DNA of 64,000 bases from Streptomyces sp. NBC_00193 (GTDB taxonomy: Bacteria; Actinomycetota; Actinomycetes; Streptomycetales; Streptomycetaceae): assembly GCF_026342735.1 (NCBI RefSeq), contig NZ_JAPEMM010000001.1, forward strand, positions 1,674,001-1,738,000, written 5' to 3'. The notes under the pieces were generated by a model. The model worked only from the letters and a program-made list of their open reading frames with translations. It did no database searches and had not been told where the DNA came from. The stretch's first letter is position 1; the number at the start of each line of letters is the position of its first letter. Shown here in pieces: positions 1 to 16,977 of the stretch. The position numbers were made by a program, and so were the translations under genes.

Positions 1-724
1 AGGAATTGATCCGCTTCTCCATGAGGCCGACCGAGACGCGCAGCGCCTCCATGTCGATGTTTTCGGAGGCCGGGACCGCGATGGTGTTCCTCATGACGAT
101 TCCCGGCTCTGCCGGATTGATGATGAGGATCGTCCTTGCGGTTTCCACCCGGCTGAATTCGTGTGTCGCCTTCTGGGTGGTGAAGGCGTATTCGTCGATG
201 TTCGCCCGCGTCGCGGGGCCGACGCTCTGCGACGAGCTCGCGGTGGCGATCTCGAGGTAGCCCAGGCCGTTCTCGGAGGCCTCGCTGAAGCAGTGCGCGA
301 TGGGCACCGCGGCCTGTCCGCCGCAGGACACCATGCTCACGTTCGGCTCGGTGAGGCACTCCTCGAGGTTCAGCGCCGGAACGCAGAACCTGCCGAGGTG
401 GGCCGGCGTGAGGTCGACGACCGGAATGCCGAGGGCTTCGAGCACCTTGTAGTTGTGGATCGCGTCCGCGGCCGACGTCGCGTCGAAGACCAGGTCGATC
501 CGGTCCGCGATCGCGGCGATGGCGTCGATTCCGTCGGCGGACGTCGGAACCCCGCGGTTCTCGGCGAGCTCTATGCCCGGCGAGGTGGTGCGCCGCCCGG
601 CGAACATGTCGCAGCGCAGATAGGGCGAGGCGATGACCTTGAGCAGCAGGTCGCAGCCGATGTTTCCCGTGCCGATGATGGCCACGCGAAGAGGGTTAGC
701 AATGGTGTCGTCGTATGTGTTCAT
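1..724 (-). CDS. Acylating acetaldehyde dehydrogenase (partial, runs off left edge)
   Basis: Reading leftward from an ATG at 724, the frame stays open to the window edge (about 241 residues; the family is about 300). It begins with an NAD-binding Rossmann motif (VAIIGTGNIG). It then shows VVDLTPAH, a catalytic-cysteine segment VSCGGQA, a GPATRANIDEY stretch and INPAEPGIVMRN, all hallmarks of the MhpF/DmpF/BphJ family. These enzymes interconvert acetaldehyde or propanal and the acyl-CoA, usually in complex with 4-hydroxy-2-oxovalerate aldolase. An AGAGGA ribosome binding site precedes the start. It follows the prephenate dehydrogenase by 34 bp and is probably the next gene of the leftward biosynthetic operon. 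Such an enzyme is unusual in an Hpg-type cluster. I infer that an aldolase gene lies just outside the window and that the pair makes a building block, but neither is shown here. Confidence 0.88.
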   Translation of the reverse strand, partial: MNTYDDTIANPLRVAIIGTGNIGCDLLLKVIASPYLRCDMFAGRRTTSPGIELAENRGVPTSADGIDAIAAIADRIDLVFDATSAADAIHNYKVLEALGIPVVDLTPAHLGRFCVPALNLEECLTEPNVSMVSCGGQAAVPIAHCFSEASENGLGYLEIATASSSQSVGPATRANIDEYAFTTQKATHEFSRVETARTILIINPAEPGIVMRNTIAVPASENIDMEALRVSVGLMEKRINS

Positions 725-758
725 TCACTGTCCTCTTTTCCTCTGTTCCGAAATGGGC

Positions 759-1910
759 CTACGCCACGTGGAATTGATCAGCTGCGCGGCCTGCCGCGTT
801 CCGTGCGACGGACACCTGGTCCGCGCTGACGGATTCGGCGTTCCAGCCGGCTCCGCCCAGCTCCCGTACGATCTGGCCGGCCCGCAGGGCCGGGACCTCG
901 AACACGAGGGAGAGGGTGTCTTCCTCCGCCGAGTACCGCGGTACGGCGTCCTCCTGCTCCACCTGGAGCGTCCTCAGCACGTCCAGCAGGCGGACCAGCT
1001 GTCCGGGCCCCTCGGGGACCGGAACCTGCACGTACGTCTGCCGGTCCGCGACCTGCCGCTCCTGGATCGCCGCCAGTCCGGCAGCGCCCCTGTTCAGCAG
1101 ATCGACCATCGGTTCCAGGGTCTGGCCCCGGGTGTCCAGCGGTGCGGTGGACAGGTCGTCGAGCGTGGCCATCAGGGTCGTCAGGTCGTCCCTGAGCTCC
1201 CGCAGCACTCCGGCGACGGCCGGTGCGTTGGCCTGCAGGATGTCGTTCCACAGCTCGGTGTCCCGGACCGCCATCCGCGTCACGTCGCGCAGTGCCTGCC
1301 CCGCGAGCCGGAACGAGGCCCGCGAGCCGTGCTCCAGCCGCGCGGCCATCAGGCTGGCCACCACGTGCGGGGCGTGCGAGGCCAGCGCCACCGCGTCGTC
1401 GTGGGCGCGGTCGCCCATGATCGCGGGGATCGCCCCGCACAGCGCGATCATCTCGAACACCCGGTTCACCGCGTCCTGGGACGTCGTCTCCGACGGAGTC
1501 AGGACCCAGGGCCGGTCCTCGAACAGATCCGCGCGAGCGGCGAGCGGTCCGCCGCGCTCGCGGCCGGCCAGCGGATGCCCGCCCACGTAACTGGCCGACG
1601 TACCGCCCGACTTCCAGATGTCCCGGGCCGTCTGCGCCTTCACACTCGCCACGTCGGTGTAGGTCCGGGCCAGCCCTCGGGCCTGCATCCTGGCGAGCAC
1701 GGCGCCCACCGCGCCCGGCGGTACGGCGATCACCGCCAGGTCGGCCGACTCGTCCGGAGCGCCCAGCACGCCCGCTCCCAGGGCGGCGGCCGTGCGGGCA
1801 GCCGCCTCGTCCTTGTCGAGCAAATGCACTCGTACGCCGTGCCGGCTCACCGCCAGGCCGATCGAGGTGCCGATCAGGCCCGTGCCGACCACGGCCATGG
1901 TTCGTATCAC
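759..1910 (-). CDS. pdh: Prephenate dehydrogenase of the Hpg pathway
   Basis: 383 residues with an N-terminal NAD(P)-binding motif (VVGTGLIGTSIG), a prephenate-binding HPLAGRE segment near residue 115, and an ACT-like tail (about 290-370). It oxidatively decarboxylates prephenate to 4-hydroxyphenylpyruvate, the substrate of the hydroxymandelate synthase encoded three genes upstream. Dedicated copies of this enzyme are normal in glycopeptide-type and CDA-type clusters, where they feed 4-hydroxyphenylglycine synthesis. It starts with ATG 22 bp after the halogenase stop, so it lies in the same leftward operon. It could also serve general tyrosine synthesis, but the context argues for a pathway-specific role. 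Confidence 0.9.
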   Translation of the reverse strand: MIRTMAVVGTGLIGTSIGLAVSRHGVRVHLLDKDEAAARTAAALGAGVLGAPDESADLAVIAVPPGAVGAVLARMQARGLARTYTDVASVKAQTARDIWKSGGTSASYVGGHPLAGRERGGPLAARADLFEDRPWVLTPSETTSQDAVNRVFEMIALCGAIPAIMGDRAHDDAVALASHAPHVVASLMAARLEHGSRASFRLAGQALRDVTRMAVRDTELWNDILQANAPAVAGVLRELRDDLTTLMATLDDLSTAPLDTRGQTLEPMVDLLNRGAAGLAAIQERQVADRQTYVQVPVPEGPGQLVRLLDVLRTLQVEQEDAVPRYSAEEDTLSLVFEVPALRAGQIVRELGGAGWNAESVSADQVSVARNAAGRAADQFHVA

Positions 1911-1932
1911 CGCTACCCCCGTAGCCTTTAGG

Positions 1933-3423
1933 TCAGTAGCTGGGGTGGGCCCAGCGCATTCCGTCGGCGGACGGCACGAGCCCGCCCTCGCGGATCGGGT
2001 CCTCGTCGTCGAGGACCTCTCCCAGCGCGGCGTGGACCTGGATCTTGGCGCCCTCCTCCAGGACGGACTGCACGAGCGTCGAGTCGAAGAGATCGCGGTC
2101 CGTTCCGCTCTCGCCGGCCGGCTCGTCGACCAGGTCGGAGAACTCCCGGAAGGTGGACTCGTGCTGCTCGGCGTAGGAGCCGGCGTTGACCAGCCCGCTC
2201 TCGCGCGAGGCGCCGCCGCCGACCAGTTCGACGAAGGACTCGAGTCCGGACGAGGAGCTGTTCATGACCTTCTTGGCGGTCCAGAAGTACGAGTCCTCGT
2301 CCCGGTGCATGTCGTAGAACGCCACCAGGAAGTCGTGGAAGAGCGCGTACTCGTTGCGGTAGCGCGCCTCGTACTCCTCGAAGACCTTCTCCTCCTCGAA
2401 GTCCCCGCCCAGGACAGAGTTGATGGAGCGCGCGGCCAGCAGGCCGCTGTAGGTGGCGAGGTGCACGCCGGAGGAGAAAACCGGGTCGATGAAGCACGCC
2501 GCGTCGCCCACCAGGACCATGCCGGGGCGCCAGAACTTCTCCTGGATGTACGAGTAGTCCTTGCGGATCCGGATCTCGCCGTAGGGGCCGCTCTCCACCC
2601 GGCGCGCCTCGGACAGGTGCTCCGCGATGAGCGGGCACTCGTCGATCAGGCTCATCAGAGCCTTCTCCTTGTCGCCCTGCACGCGCTCCAGCGCCTCGCG
2701 CCGCAGTACCGCGCCGACGCTGGTGAGCTCGTCGGTGAGCGGGATGTACCAGAACCAGCCGTCGTCGAAGGCGGCGCAGAGGATGTTGCCGGAGTTGGGT
2801 GCCGGGAGGCGCTTGCCGCCTTCGAAGTAGCCGAAGAGGGCGATGTTCTGGAAGAACTCCGAGTAGTGGCGGGTGCCGCCGATCTTGGTGTGGATGCGGC
2901 TCTTGTTGCCGGAGGCGTCCACGACGAAGCGGCTGCGCACCTCGTGGCGCACCCCGTCGGCGTCGGCGTACCGCACGCCGCGGATGACGCCGTCCTCCTC
3001 GATGACGTCGACCACGGAGCTCTTCTCGCGGACCTCGACGCCCTTGGAGCGCGCGTTGTCCAGGAGGATCTGGTCGAACTTCATCCGCTCGACCTGGTAA
3101 GCCAGCGAGGTCGGGCCCGAGAAGGTCTCTGAGACGGAGAAGGAGAACGTCCAGGGCTCGGGGCTGCTCCCCCACCGGAAGGTGCCGCCGCGCTTGGGCA
3201 TGAACGCGGCCTTCTCCAGCTCCTCCGAGACGCCGAGGAGCTTGCAGATGCCGTGCACCGTGGAGGGCAGCAGGGACTCTCCGATCTGGTACCGGGGGAA
3301 CTCCTCCTTCTCCAGGAGCAGGACACGGTGCCCCTGCATGGCCATCAGGGTGGATGCGGTGGAACCGCCCGGACCACCACCTACGACGACGACATCGAAC
3401 TGATGGTCGTTCTTCTCAGACAT
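1933..3423 (-). CDS. FAD-dependent halogenase
   Basis: 496 residues from an ATG preceded by AAGGAGAAA. The N-terminus carries the FAD-binding GGGPGGS motif (about residues 15-21). The flavin-halogenase signature appears around residue 220 as WFWYIP, and VLVGDAACFIDPVFSSGV forms the second FAD contact. Length and motifs fit the halogenases of peptide clusters that chlorinate phenolic residues, often on a carrier protein, more than the roughly 530-residue free-tryptophan halogenases. The likely target is an Hpg residue, before or after loading on the NRPS, but the sequence alone does not settle substrate or halide. The same open frame continues upstream of 3423, opposite the coding frame of the oxidase gene; that extension is not coding. 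Confidence 0.9.
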   Translation of the reverse strand: MSEKNDHQFDVVVVGGGPGGSTASTLMAMQGHRVLLLEKEEFPRYQIGESLLPSTVHGICKLLGVSEELEKAAFMPKRGGTFRWGSSPEPWTFSFSVSETFSGPTSLAYQVERMKFDQILLDNARSKGVEVREKSSVVDVIEEDGVIRGVRYADADGVRHEVRSRFVVDASGNKSRIHTKIGGTRHYSEFFQNIALFGYFEGGKRLPAPNSGNILCAAFDDGWFWYIPLTDELTSVGAVLRREALERVQGDKEKALMSLIDECPLIAEHLSEARRVESGPYGEIRIRKDYSYIQEKFWRPGMVLVGDAACFIDPVFSSGVHLATYSGLLAARSINSVLGGDFEEEKVFEEYEARYRNEYALFHDFLVAFYDMHRDEDSYFWTAKKVMNSSSSGLESFVELVGGGASRESGLVNAGSYAEQHESTFREFSDLVDEPAGESGTDRDLFDSTLVQSVLEEGAKIQVHAALGEVLDDEDPIREGGLVPSADGMRWAHPSY

Positions 3424-3479
3424 GACTTCGTTTCTCCTTCGATGGCACCGGAGGGCGTCCAGGCCGTAAACAGCGGTAC

Positions 3480-4574
3480 TCAGGCCCGCAAACCGGAAAT
3501 GATTGAGCGCAAGGTGCGTGCGGCGGCCAGATCGGCACAGCCCGCCAGGAGGAGGGCCTCTTCGAGTTCCGTCCGCAGGATCGAGAACACCTGGGCGACT
3601 CCCTGCGCCCCGGCCGCACTCAGCCCCCACAGCACCGGGCGCCCGATCAGGACCCCGTCGGCGCCCAGCGCGAGAGCACGCAGGATGTCGGTGCCGCTGC
3701 GGACACCGCTGTCCATGAGGACCTGGCACTGTCCGTCCACCGCTTCGGCCACCCAGGGCAGTGCGGTGATGCTGGCCGGCGCGCCGTCCAGCTGCCGGCC
3801 TCCGTGGTTGGACACCACCACGGCGTCCGCCCCGAGCCGTACGGCCTGTTCCGCGTCCTGGGGATCGAGGATGCCCTTGACCACCAGGGGAAGCCGGGTC
3901 TGCTCCCGGATCCATTCCAGGTCGGACCAGCCGAAGGTCGGGTCGAAGGCCATCTTCGTGTGGGCGGCCACGGCCGACTCGCCCGGCCGGCGCGCATGTG
4001 CCGCGGAGGGGCCGTCGGACTCCAGGTTGGCGCTGCGGATCCAGGAGGGGAGCGTGAACTCGTTGCGCAGGTCGCGCAGCCGGCGTCCCATGATCGGGAC
4101 GTCCACGGTCACCATCAGGGCCCGGCAGCCGACCTGTTCGGCGCGGCGGATCAGCTCGGCCATCCGGCCGCGGTCGTGCAGCCAGTAGAGCTGGAACCAC
4201 AGGTCCGCTCCGACCGCGGCGATCTCCTCCAGCGAGTGACTGCTGATGGTGCTGACCACGAAGGGCACCCCCGCCGCCAGAGCACCCTGCGCGGCGGCGA
4301 GTTCGCCCTCCGGGTGCAGCAGGCGCTGGTACGCCATCGGTGCGACCGCGAGGGGCAGCGCGGCCGGACCGCCCGGCAACTGCGCACCGGTGTCGACCGA
4401 CTTGACGCCCGCCAGCACCCGGGGCACCAGCGAAACGCCGTCCAGTGCCGCCCGGTTGGCCTGCAGGGTCGATTCGGTTCCGCTGCCGCCGGAAATGAAG
4501 TCCCACACCGCCGGCGCCAGGCGTGCGGCGGCGGACCGTCGCAGGTCCTCCACGCACAGGGGCTGATGGGTCAT
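3480..4574 (-). CDS. hmo: 4-Hydroxymandelate oxidase (FMN-dependent)
   Basis: 364 residues, a complete FMN-dependent alpha-hydroxy-acid oxidase. It has FISGGSGTE near the N-terminus, WFQLYW and an LVVKGIL strand. The VVVSNHGGRQLDG active-site block lies around residue 255, with the His and Arg that bind the substrate carboxylate, and VLMDSGVRSGTD supplies the phosphate-binding region. In Hpg clusters this family oxidises 4-hydroxymandelate to 4-hydroxybenzoylformate. Its ATG starts one base from the stop of hydroxymandelate synthase, so the two are probably translationally coupled. A generic lactate oxidase is possible by fold, but the neighbours make hydroxymandelate oxidase the strong choice. 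Confidence 0.92.
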   Translation of the reverse strand: MTHQPLCVEDLRRSAAARLAPAVWDFISGGSGTESTLQANRAALDGVSLVPRVLAGVKSVDTGAQLPGGPAALPLAVAPMAYQRLLHPEGELAAAQGALAAGVPFVVSTISSHSLEEIAAVGADLWFQLYWLHDRGRMAELIRRAEQVGCRALMVTVDVPIMGRRLRDLRNEFTLPSWIRSANLESDGPSAAHARRPGESAVAAHTKMAFDPTFGWSDLEWIREQTRLPLVVKGILDPQDAEQAVRLGADAVVVSNHGGRQLDGAPASITALPWVAEAVDGQCQVLMDSGVRSGTDILRALALGADGVLIGRPVLWGLSAAGAQGVAQVFSILRTELEEALLLAGCADLAAARTLRSIISGLRA

Positions 4575-4575
4575 G

Positions 4576-5658
4576 TCACGTCCCGACCTCTGCGTCGGCC
4601 CGCTGACGCTCGACCGCTTCGTAGAGCGCCTTGATGTTCCCGCTCCCGAAGGTACGGGCGCCCATGCGCTCGATGACCTCCATGAACAGCGTGCGGCGCG
4701 GGTGGACCGACTTGGTGAAGATCTGGAACAGCTGGCCGTCGTGGTCCTCGTCGACCAGGACGTCCAGTTCCTTGAGTTCGGAAACCGAGTACTTCGTCAG
4801 ATCCAGGCCCAGCAGCCGGTAGTAGGCGGCAGGTGTGCTCAGGAAGGACACGCCCCGCGCCTTCATGAGGCCGACGGACTCCACGATGCTGTCCACGGTG
4901 AAGGCGATGTGCTGGACGCCGGCCCCGTCGTGGTTCTTCAGGAACCCGTCGATCTGACCGGGCTCCAGCGAGGTGTCGGGTTCGATCAGGGTGAGCGTGA
5001 CACCACCGGACCGGCTCTGGACCACCTTGGAGTCCATGGCCTGGCTGCCCACCACGATGCGCTCTTCGAAGATCGTCCGGAAGTCCAGGACGTTCTCGTA
5101 GAACTCCACGGTGGGTGCCAGCTGCCCGGCTTCGAGGCAGATGGCGAAGTGGTCGATCGTGTTCAGGCCGCTGTCGAACCGGGGGCCCGCCTCGGGAACC
5201 GGGGAGATTCCCGGAAGCTCCCGCACGTCGCTGCCGCCCGGACGCTGCACGAAGGTGTGGAACACGTCCCCGAAGCCTCTGATCGAGGCCGTCAGCACCC
5301 CGTCCCGCTCCTCCGGCTCCGCCACCGCCACCGCGCCCCGGCGCACCGCCTCGGCGAACATTCCCCGGGCGTTGGGGGTCGTCAGTGCGATGTTGGCCAC
5401 GCCGTCACCGTGCTGCGCCACGTAGGCGGCCGCGGGGTGGTCGGCGCCCTGCGCCGACGTCAGCACCAGCCGGATCTCGTTCCTGCCGAGCGCCACCGAC
5501 CGTACGGGCGTGGCGGATTCCGCCGGTCCGGAGGCTCCGTAGATCTCGAAGCCGTAGCCGTCGATGAACTGCTCGGCGGCCGCCGCTGTGTCCTGGACGT
5601 AGAACTCGACGTGATCGACGGCGAGCCCGTCGAACATGGATGCGTTCGTATGAGTCAT
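4576..5658 (-). CDS. hmaS: 4-Hydroxymandelate synthase
   Basis: 360 residues, a two-domain vicinal-oxygen-chelate protein of the HPPD/hydroxymandelate synthase family. The expected non-haem iron ligands are visible: His170 in TIDHFAI, His250 in VQHIAF and Glu327 in FMEVIER. The C-terminal GNIKALYEAVE helix is typical. It converts 4-hydroxyphenylpyruvate and O2 to 4-hydroxymandelate. Two genes alongside (oxidase, dehydrogenase) and HpgT on the other arm argue for mandelate synthase rather than homogentisate-forming HPPD. The frame is open further upstream, but that would overlap mbtH; ATG 5658 restores a 62-base gap and gives the usual MTHT-type N-terminus. Confidence 0.92.
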   Translation of the reverse strand: MTHTNASMFDGLAVDHVEFYVQDTAAAAEQFIDGYGFEIYGASGPAESATPVRSVALGRNEIRLVLTSAQGADHPAAAYVAQHGDGVANIALTTPNARGMFAEAVRRGAVAVAEPEERDGVLTASIRGFGDVFHTFVQRPGGSDVRELPGISPVPEAGPRFDSGLNTIDHFAICLEAGQLAPTVEFYENVLDFRTIFEERIVVGSQAMDSKVVQSRSGGVTLTLIEPDTSLEPGQIDGFLKNHDGAGVQHIAFTVDSIVESVGLMKARGVSFLSTPAAYYRLLGLDLTKYSVSELKELDVLVDEDHDGQLFQIFTKSVHPRRTLFMEVIERMGARTFGSGNIKALYEAVERQRADAEVGT

Positions 5659-5720
5659 GCACTTCACCGTTCCGGTCGTCTGCCTGGGCAGGAACTGGAG
5701 GTCGTCGGAGAGGAGAACGC

Positions 5721-5933
5721 TCACGCCGTCGCACTCATCTGCTGGACCAGGCTGTACGGCCGCATTTCCGTCCAGGTCGAGTTGATGTACTCGATGCACG
5801 AGGCGCGGTCGCTCCGGTGAGCGACGGTCCAGCCCGCCGGCACCTCGGCGAACTTCGGCCAGAGCGAATACTGCTTCTCCTCATTGATCAGTACGAGGTA
5901 TTCCGCTTCGGGGTCTTCGAAAGGATTGGTCAC
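5721..5933 (-). CDS. MbtH-like protein
   Basis: 70 residues, typical of the family. The MbtH signature is clear: NPFED at the start, LVLINEEKQYSLWP, VPAGW, and a tryptophan-rich end (STWTEMRPYSL). MbtH proteins bind the adenylation domains of NRPSs and are needed for their folding or activity, so this one most likely serves the three A domains encoded on the opposite arm. It is the first gene of the leftward operon and starts from ATG with a GAGTGAGG-type ribosome binding site just upstream. Confidence 0.95.
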   Translation of the reverse strand: MTNPFEDPEAEYLVLINEEKQYSLWPKFAEVPAGWTVAHRSDRASCIEYINSTWTEMRPYSLVQQMSATA

Positions 5934-6622
5934 GACCTCACTCCTTCTGCTTACTCATCCTTGACGAACTGAAGGCATGAAAGAACTCGCCGGCACGGAC
6001 AGGAAAGTCGATGGGGCCCAGCGGCCTTCTGGAGCGAGATTTGCATGATCACGGGGAGAAATTCAACTCGATAGCTTTTGCGTAAATACGCCGCTGTACG
6101 AGGATTCCTCACGCGCCGCCGGCCTTACCGGTAAGGCGCCGCACGGTAATCGGGGGGTCTCCCTGCTCACCGTGCGGCGTCACCCGCAAAGGCCTGGTCC
6201 GGCGGGGTGTCCGTCTGCGGCGCTGCCGCAGTTGGACGCCCCCGGTCTCTCCTCACTCACATTCACAGCCGGCGGACCTGCGTTGTTGCGCCGGTGCCGT
6301 GGCTGTCCCCGCAGCATGGTCCATGCCGTCGAGTCAGGTCCAGGCAGCGAGTGGACACCGGAGAACGGCTCCACCAGGGGCTTTTCGGGGAATGGCCACA
6401 AGCGGACTGGCCGGTGAATGCCAATGTGAAAACCCGCTGGTCGACCGCTTTTCAGGGAGCCGGCAGCTGGCACCAAACGGCCCTGGCTAGTCCTGCCAGC
6501 CACAAGTCCTTACGAGCGGGGTGTGCGGAGGGAGAAGCTCTCTCCATCACCACCGGGAACCGCCGCCGAACAGGCCGGATGCCCGGCCATTGACCCCATC
6601 TCTCTCTTGGAGGAGCACCGCT
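5934..6622. other. Divergent intergenic region of the NRPS cluster
   Basis: About 690 bp between the leftward mbtH operon and the rightward regulator arm, so it must hold both promoters. The mbtH-proximal 150 bp is clearly AT-richer than the rest. Two inverted repeats sit at 6122-6179. Reading frames here (for example 6172-6417 and the reverse 6180-6503) have no recognisable domain or convincing start, and I do not call them genes. I looked for the long GTTCGACTG-type palindrome bound by StrR-family activators and did not find a good match. Confidence 0.6.
6122..6179. promoter_or_regulatory. Two abutting inverted repeats in the divergent promoter region
   Basis: Positions 6122-6137 read GCCTTACCGGTAAGGC, a perfect 16-bp palindrome. 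Sharing its last base, CGCCGCACGGT at 6137-6147 pairs perfectly with ACCGTGCGGCG at 6169-6179 across a 21-base loop. No gene ends here, so a terminator is unexpected. An operator for the cluster regulator or an RNA hairpin in the long leader of the regulator transcript are both possible. Confidence 0.5.
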
Positions 6623-6724
6623 ATGCCTCGCGCCCCGCGTGGCCGGATCGACCCGCGTCGTCTTGAGGGCCTGCCGACCGGCCCCCTCCTCATCACTGCC
6701 CACCTCTGGAGGCCGACCCAGTGA
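6623..6724 (+). CDS. 33-residue leader ORF coupled to the regulator
   Basis: An ATG at 6623 follows a strong GGAGGAG ribosome binding site at 6609-6615. The frame encodes 33 residues, rich in Arg and Pro at the start (MPRAPRGRID...) and ending HLWRPTQ. Its TGA overlaps the GTG start of the ParB-type regulator. The regulator's own ribosome binding site (TGGAGG) lies inside it, so its translation probably controls or opens the regulator's start. I do not recognise the peptide. It could instead be a chance ORF, but the combination of good binding site and stop-start overlap makes it worth listing. Confidence 0.5.
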   Translation: MPRAPRGRIDPRRLEGLPTGPLLITAHLWRPTQ

Positions 6725-7809
6725 GAGCGACGTACGCAGCGACCGCCGACAACGGAGCCGAGAGCCTGATCCGACCGACCGGATCCGGAGCGGAACTCCA
6801 CGGAACACAAGGCGCCGAGGTTCCCGTCACCGCGGTGACCGTCGGCGAGTCGCCCCGGTCCACGGGAGCCGACGAGGAACACATCGCCCGGCTGGCCGAA
6901 ACCGAGGAGCAGCTTCCGCCCATCCTGGTCGACCGCCGGACCATGCGCGTCATCGACGGGGTGCACCGCCTCGCCGCCGCGCGGCTGCGGGGTCAGCAGA
7001 CCATTGCCGTGAAGTTCTTCGACGGCTGCGCCGACGACGCGTTCCTGCGCGGCGTCGAGGCCAACGTCACGCACGGACTCCCCCTGTCCCAGGCCGATCG
7101 GCGCGCTGCCGCGGCAAGGATCGTGGCGACCCATCCGCACCTGTCCGACCGTTCCATCGCCCGGGCCTCGGGCCTGGGCGCCAAGACGGTGGCGGCGCTC
7201 CGCCGGAGTTCCGGCGCGGGCACCCAGGACAACCTCCGGGTCGGCGGGGACGGCCGGGTCCGGCCGCTGAGCAGCGTGGAGGGCCGGCAGCGTGCGGCCG
7301 AGATCCTGACCGAGCAGCCGCAGGCGTCCCTGCGGGAGGTGGCACGGATGGCCGGGATCTCGCCGACGACGGTGAGTGACGTCCGCAAGCTCCTGGAGGC
7401 GGGCCGGGATCCCCGCACTCCGGGCGGCGGTCCCAGAGCCCGCGCCGAGGTCAACTCCTGTTTGGAACAGGGACGCTCCAGCACCTCGATCACCGCACCG
7501 ATCACCGCGGTGGCCGACCCGGCGGGGCGGCGCGTACAGCCGCACCGGGTGGACCCGGCGGCGGTGCTGCAGAAGCTGGTGCGCGACCCCGCACTGCGCC
7601 AGCGGGAATCCGGCCGCCACCTGCTGCGCCTGCTGCAGCACAACGCCGTCGACCAGCACATGTGGGCCGACCTGGCCACCGCGGTACCGGCACACGCCGG
7701 CGGCCTGGTGGCGGATCTGGCCCGCCAGTACGCACAGACCTGGGCTGCCCTCGCGCAGGAGTTGTACGAACGATCCGAGGACCTGGAGAGCCAAAGGATG
7801 ACCGGGTGA
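6721..7809 (+). CDS. ParB/StrR-type pathway-specific transcription activator
   Basis: 362 residues from GTG. Residues about 55-120 form a ParB-like N-terminal domain (PPILVD, VIDGVHRLAAARLRG, VKFFDG), followed by helix-turn-helix segments (SDRSIARASGLGAKTVAALRR; LREVARMAGISPTTVSDVRKLL). This arrangement is that of StrR, Bbr and related activators of aminoglycoside, aminocoumarin and glycopeptide clusters. It likely binds promoters of this cluster. It lies 141 bp before the NRPS start and its stop-start coupling to a leader ORF suggests extra translational control. ParB partition function is unlikely, given the lack of a parA neighbour. Confidence 0.85.
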   Translation: MRATYAATADNGAESLIRPTGSGAELHGTQGAEVPVTAVTVGESPRSTGADEEHIARLAETEEQLPPILVDRRTMRVIDGVHRLAAARLRGQQTIAVKFFDGCADDAFLRGVEANVTHGLPLSQADRRAAAARIVATHPHLSDRSIARASGLGAKTVAALRRSSGAGTQDNLRVGGDGRVRPLSSVEGRQRAAEILTEQPQASLREVARMAGISPTTVSDVRKLLEAGRDPRTPGGGPRARAEVNSCLEQGRSSTSITAPITAVADPAGRRVQPHRVDPAAVLQKLVRDPALRQRESGRHLLRLLQHNAVDQHMWADLATAVPAHAGGLVADLARQYAQTWAALAQELYERSEDLESQRMTG

Positions 7810-7950
7810 GCCGCCGCCCCGACGACTGCCGTTCATCAGGCTGATCGCGCAGCGGAAATGCACCGCGACGATCCCCCTGACATCCGTGTAGCCGCATGGC
7901 CGGCCCACCTGAATTCGCGCGACCCCAACCCCGAAAGAGAGTTATTGGCA

Positions 7951-16902
<8,952 letters not shown>

Positions 16903-16977
16903 CCCTCCCCCAGTCCCTACGGGGCTGTCCCTGTCTCGGTACAGCCATCCATGAACGCATATCTCAGGAGAAACGTG

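Noticed and set aside
3424..4557. Upstream extension of the halogenase frame
   Set aside because: It lies opposite/out of frame with hydroxymandelate oxidase, lacks FAD-family similarity, and a good ribosome site and start exist at 3423.
6172..6503. Overlapping frames of 81 and 107 residues in the divergent region
   Set aside because: No ribosome binding site, no domain, and no codon-position bias typical of the neighbours.
5934..7950. StrR-type GTTCGACTG palindromes upstream of operons
   Set aside because: I searched by eye near mbtH, the regulator and the NRPS and found no convincing inverted pair.
7858..7950. Earlier NRPS start at ATG 7858
   Set aside because: It lacks a ribosome binding site, and the added 31 residues do not resemble an A-domain leader; ATG 7951 has one, though the point is not proven.
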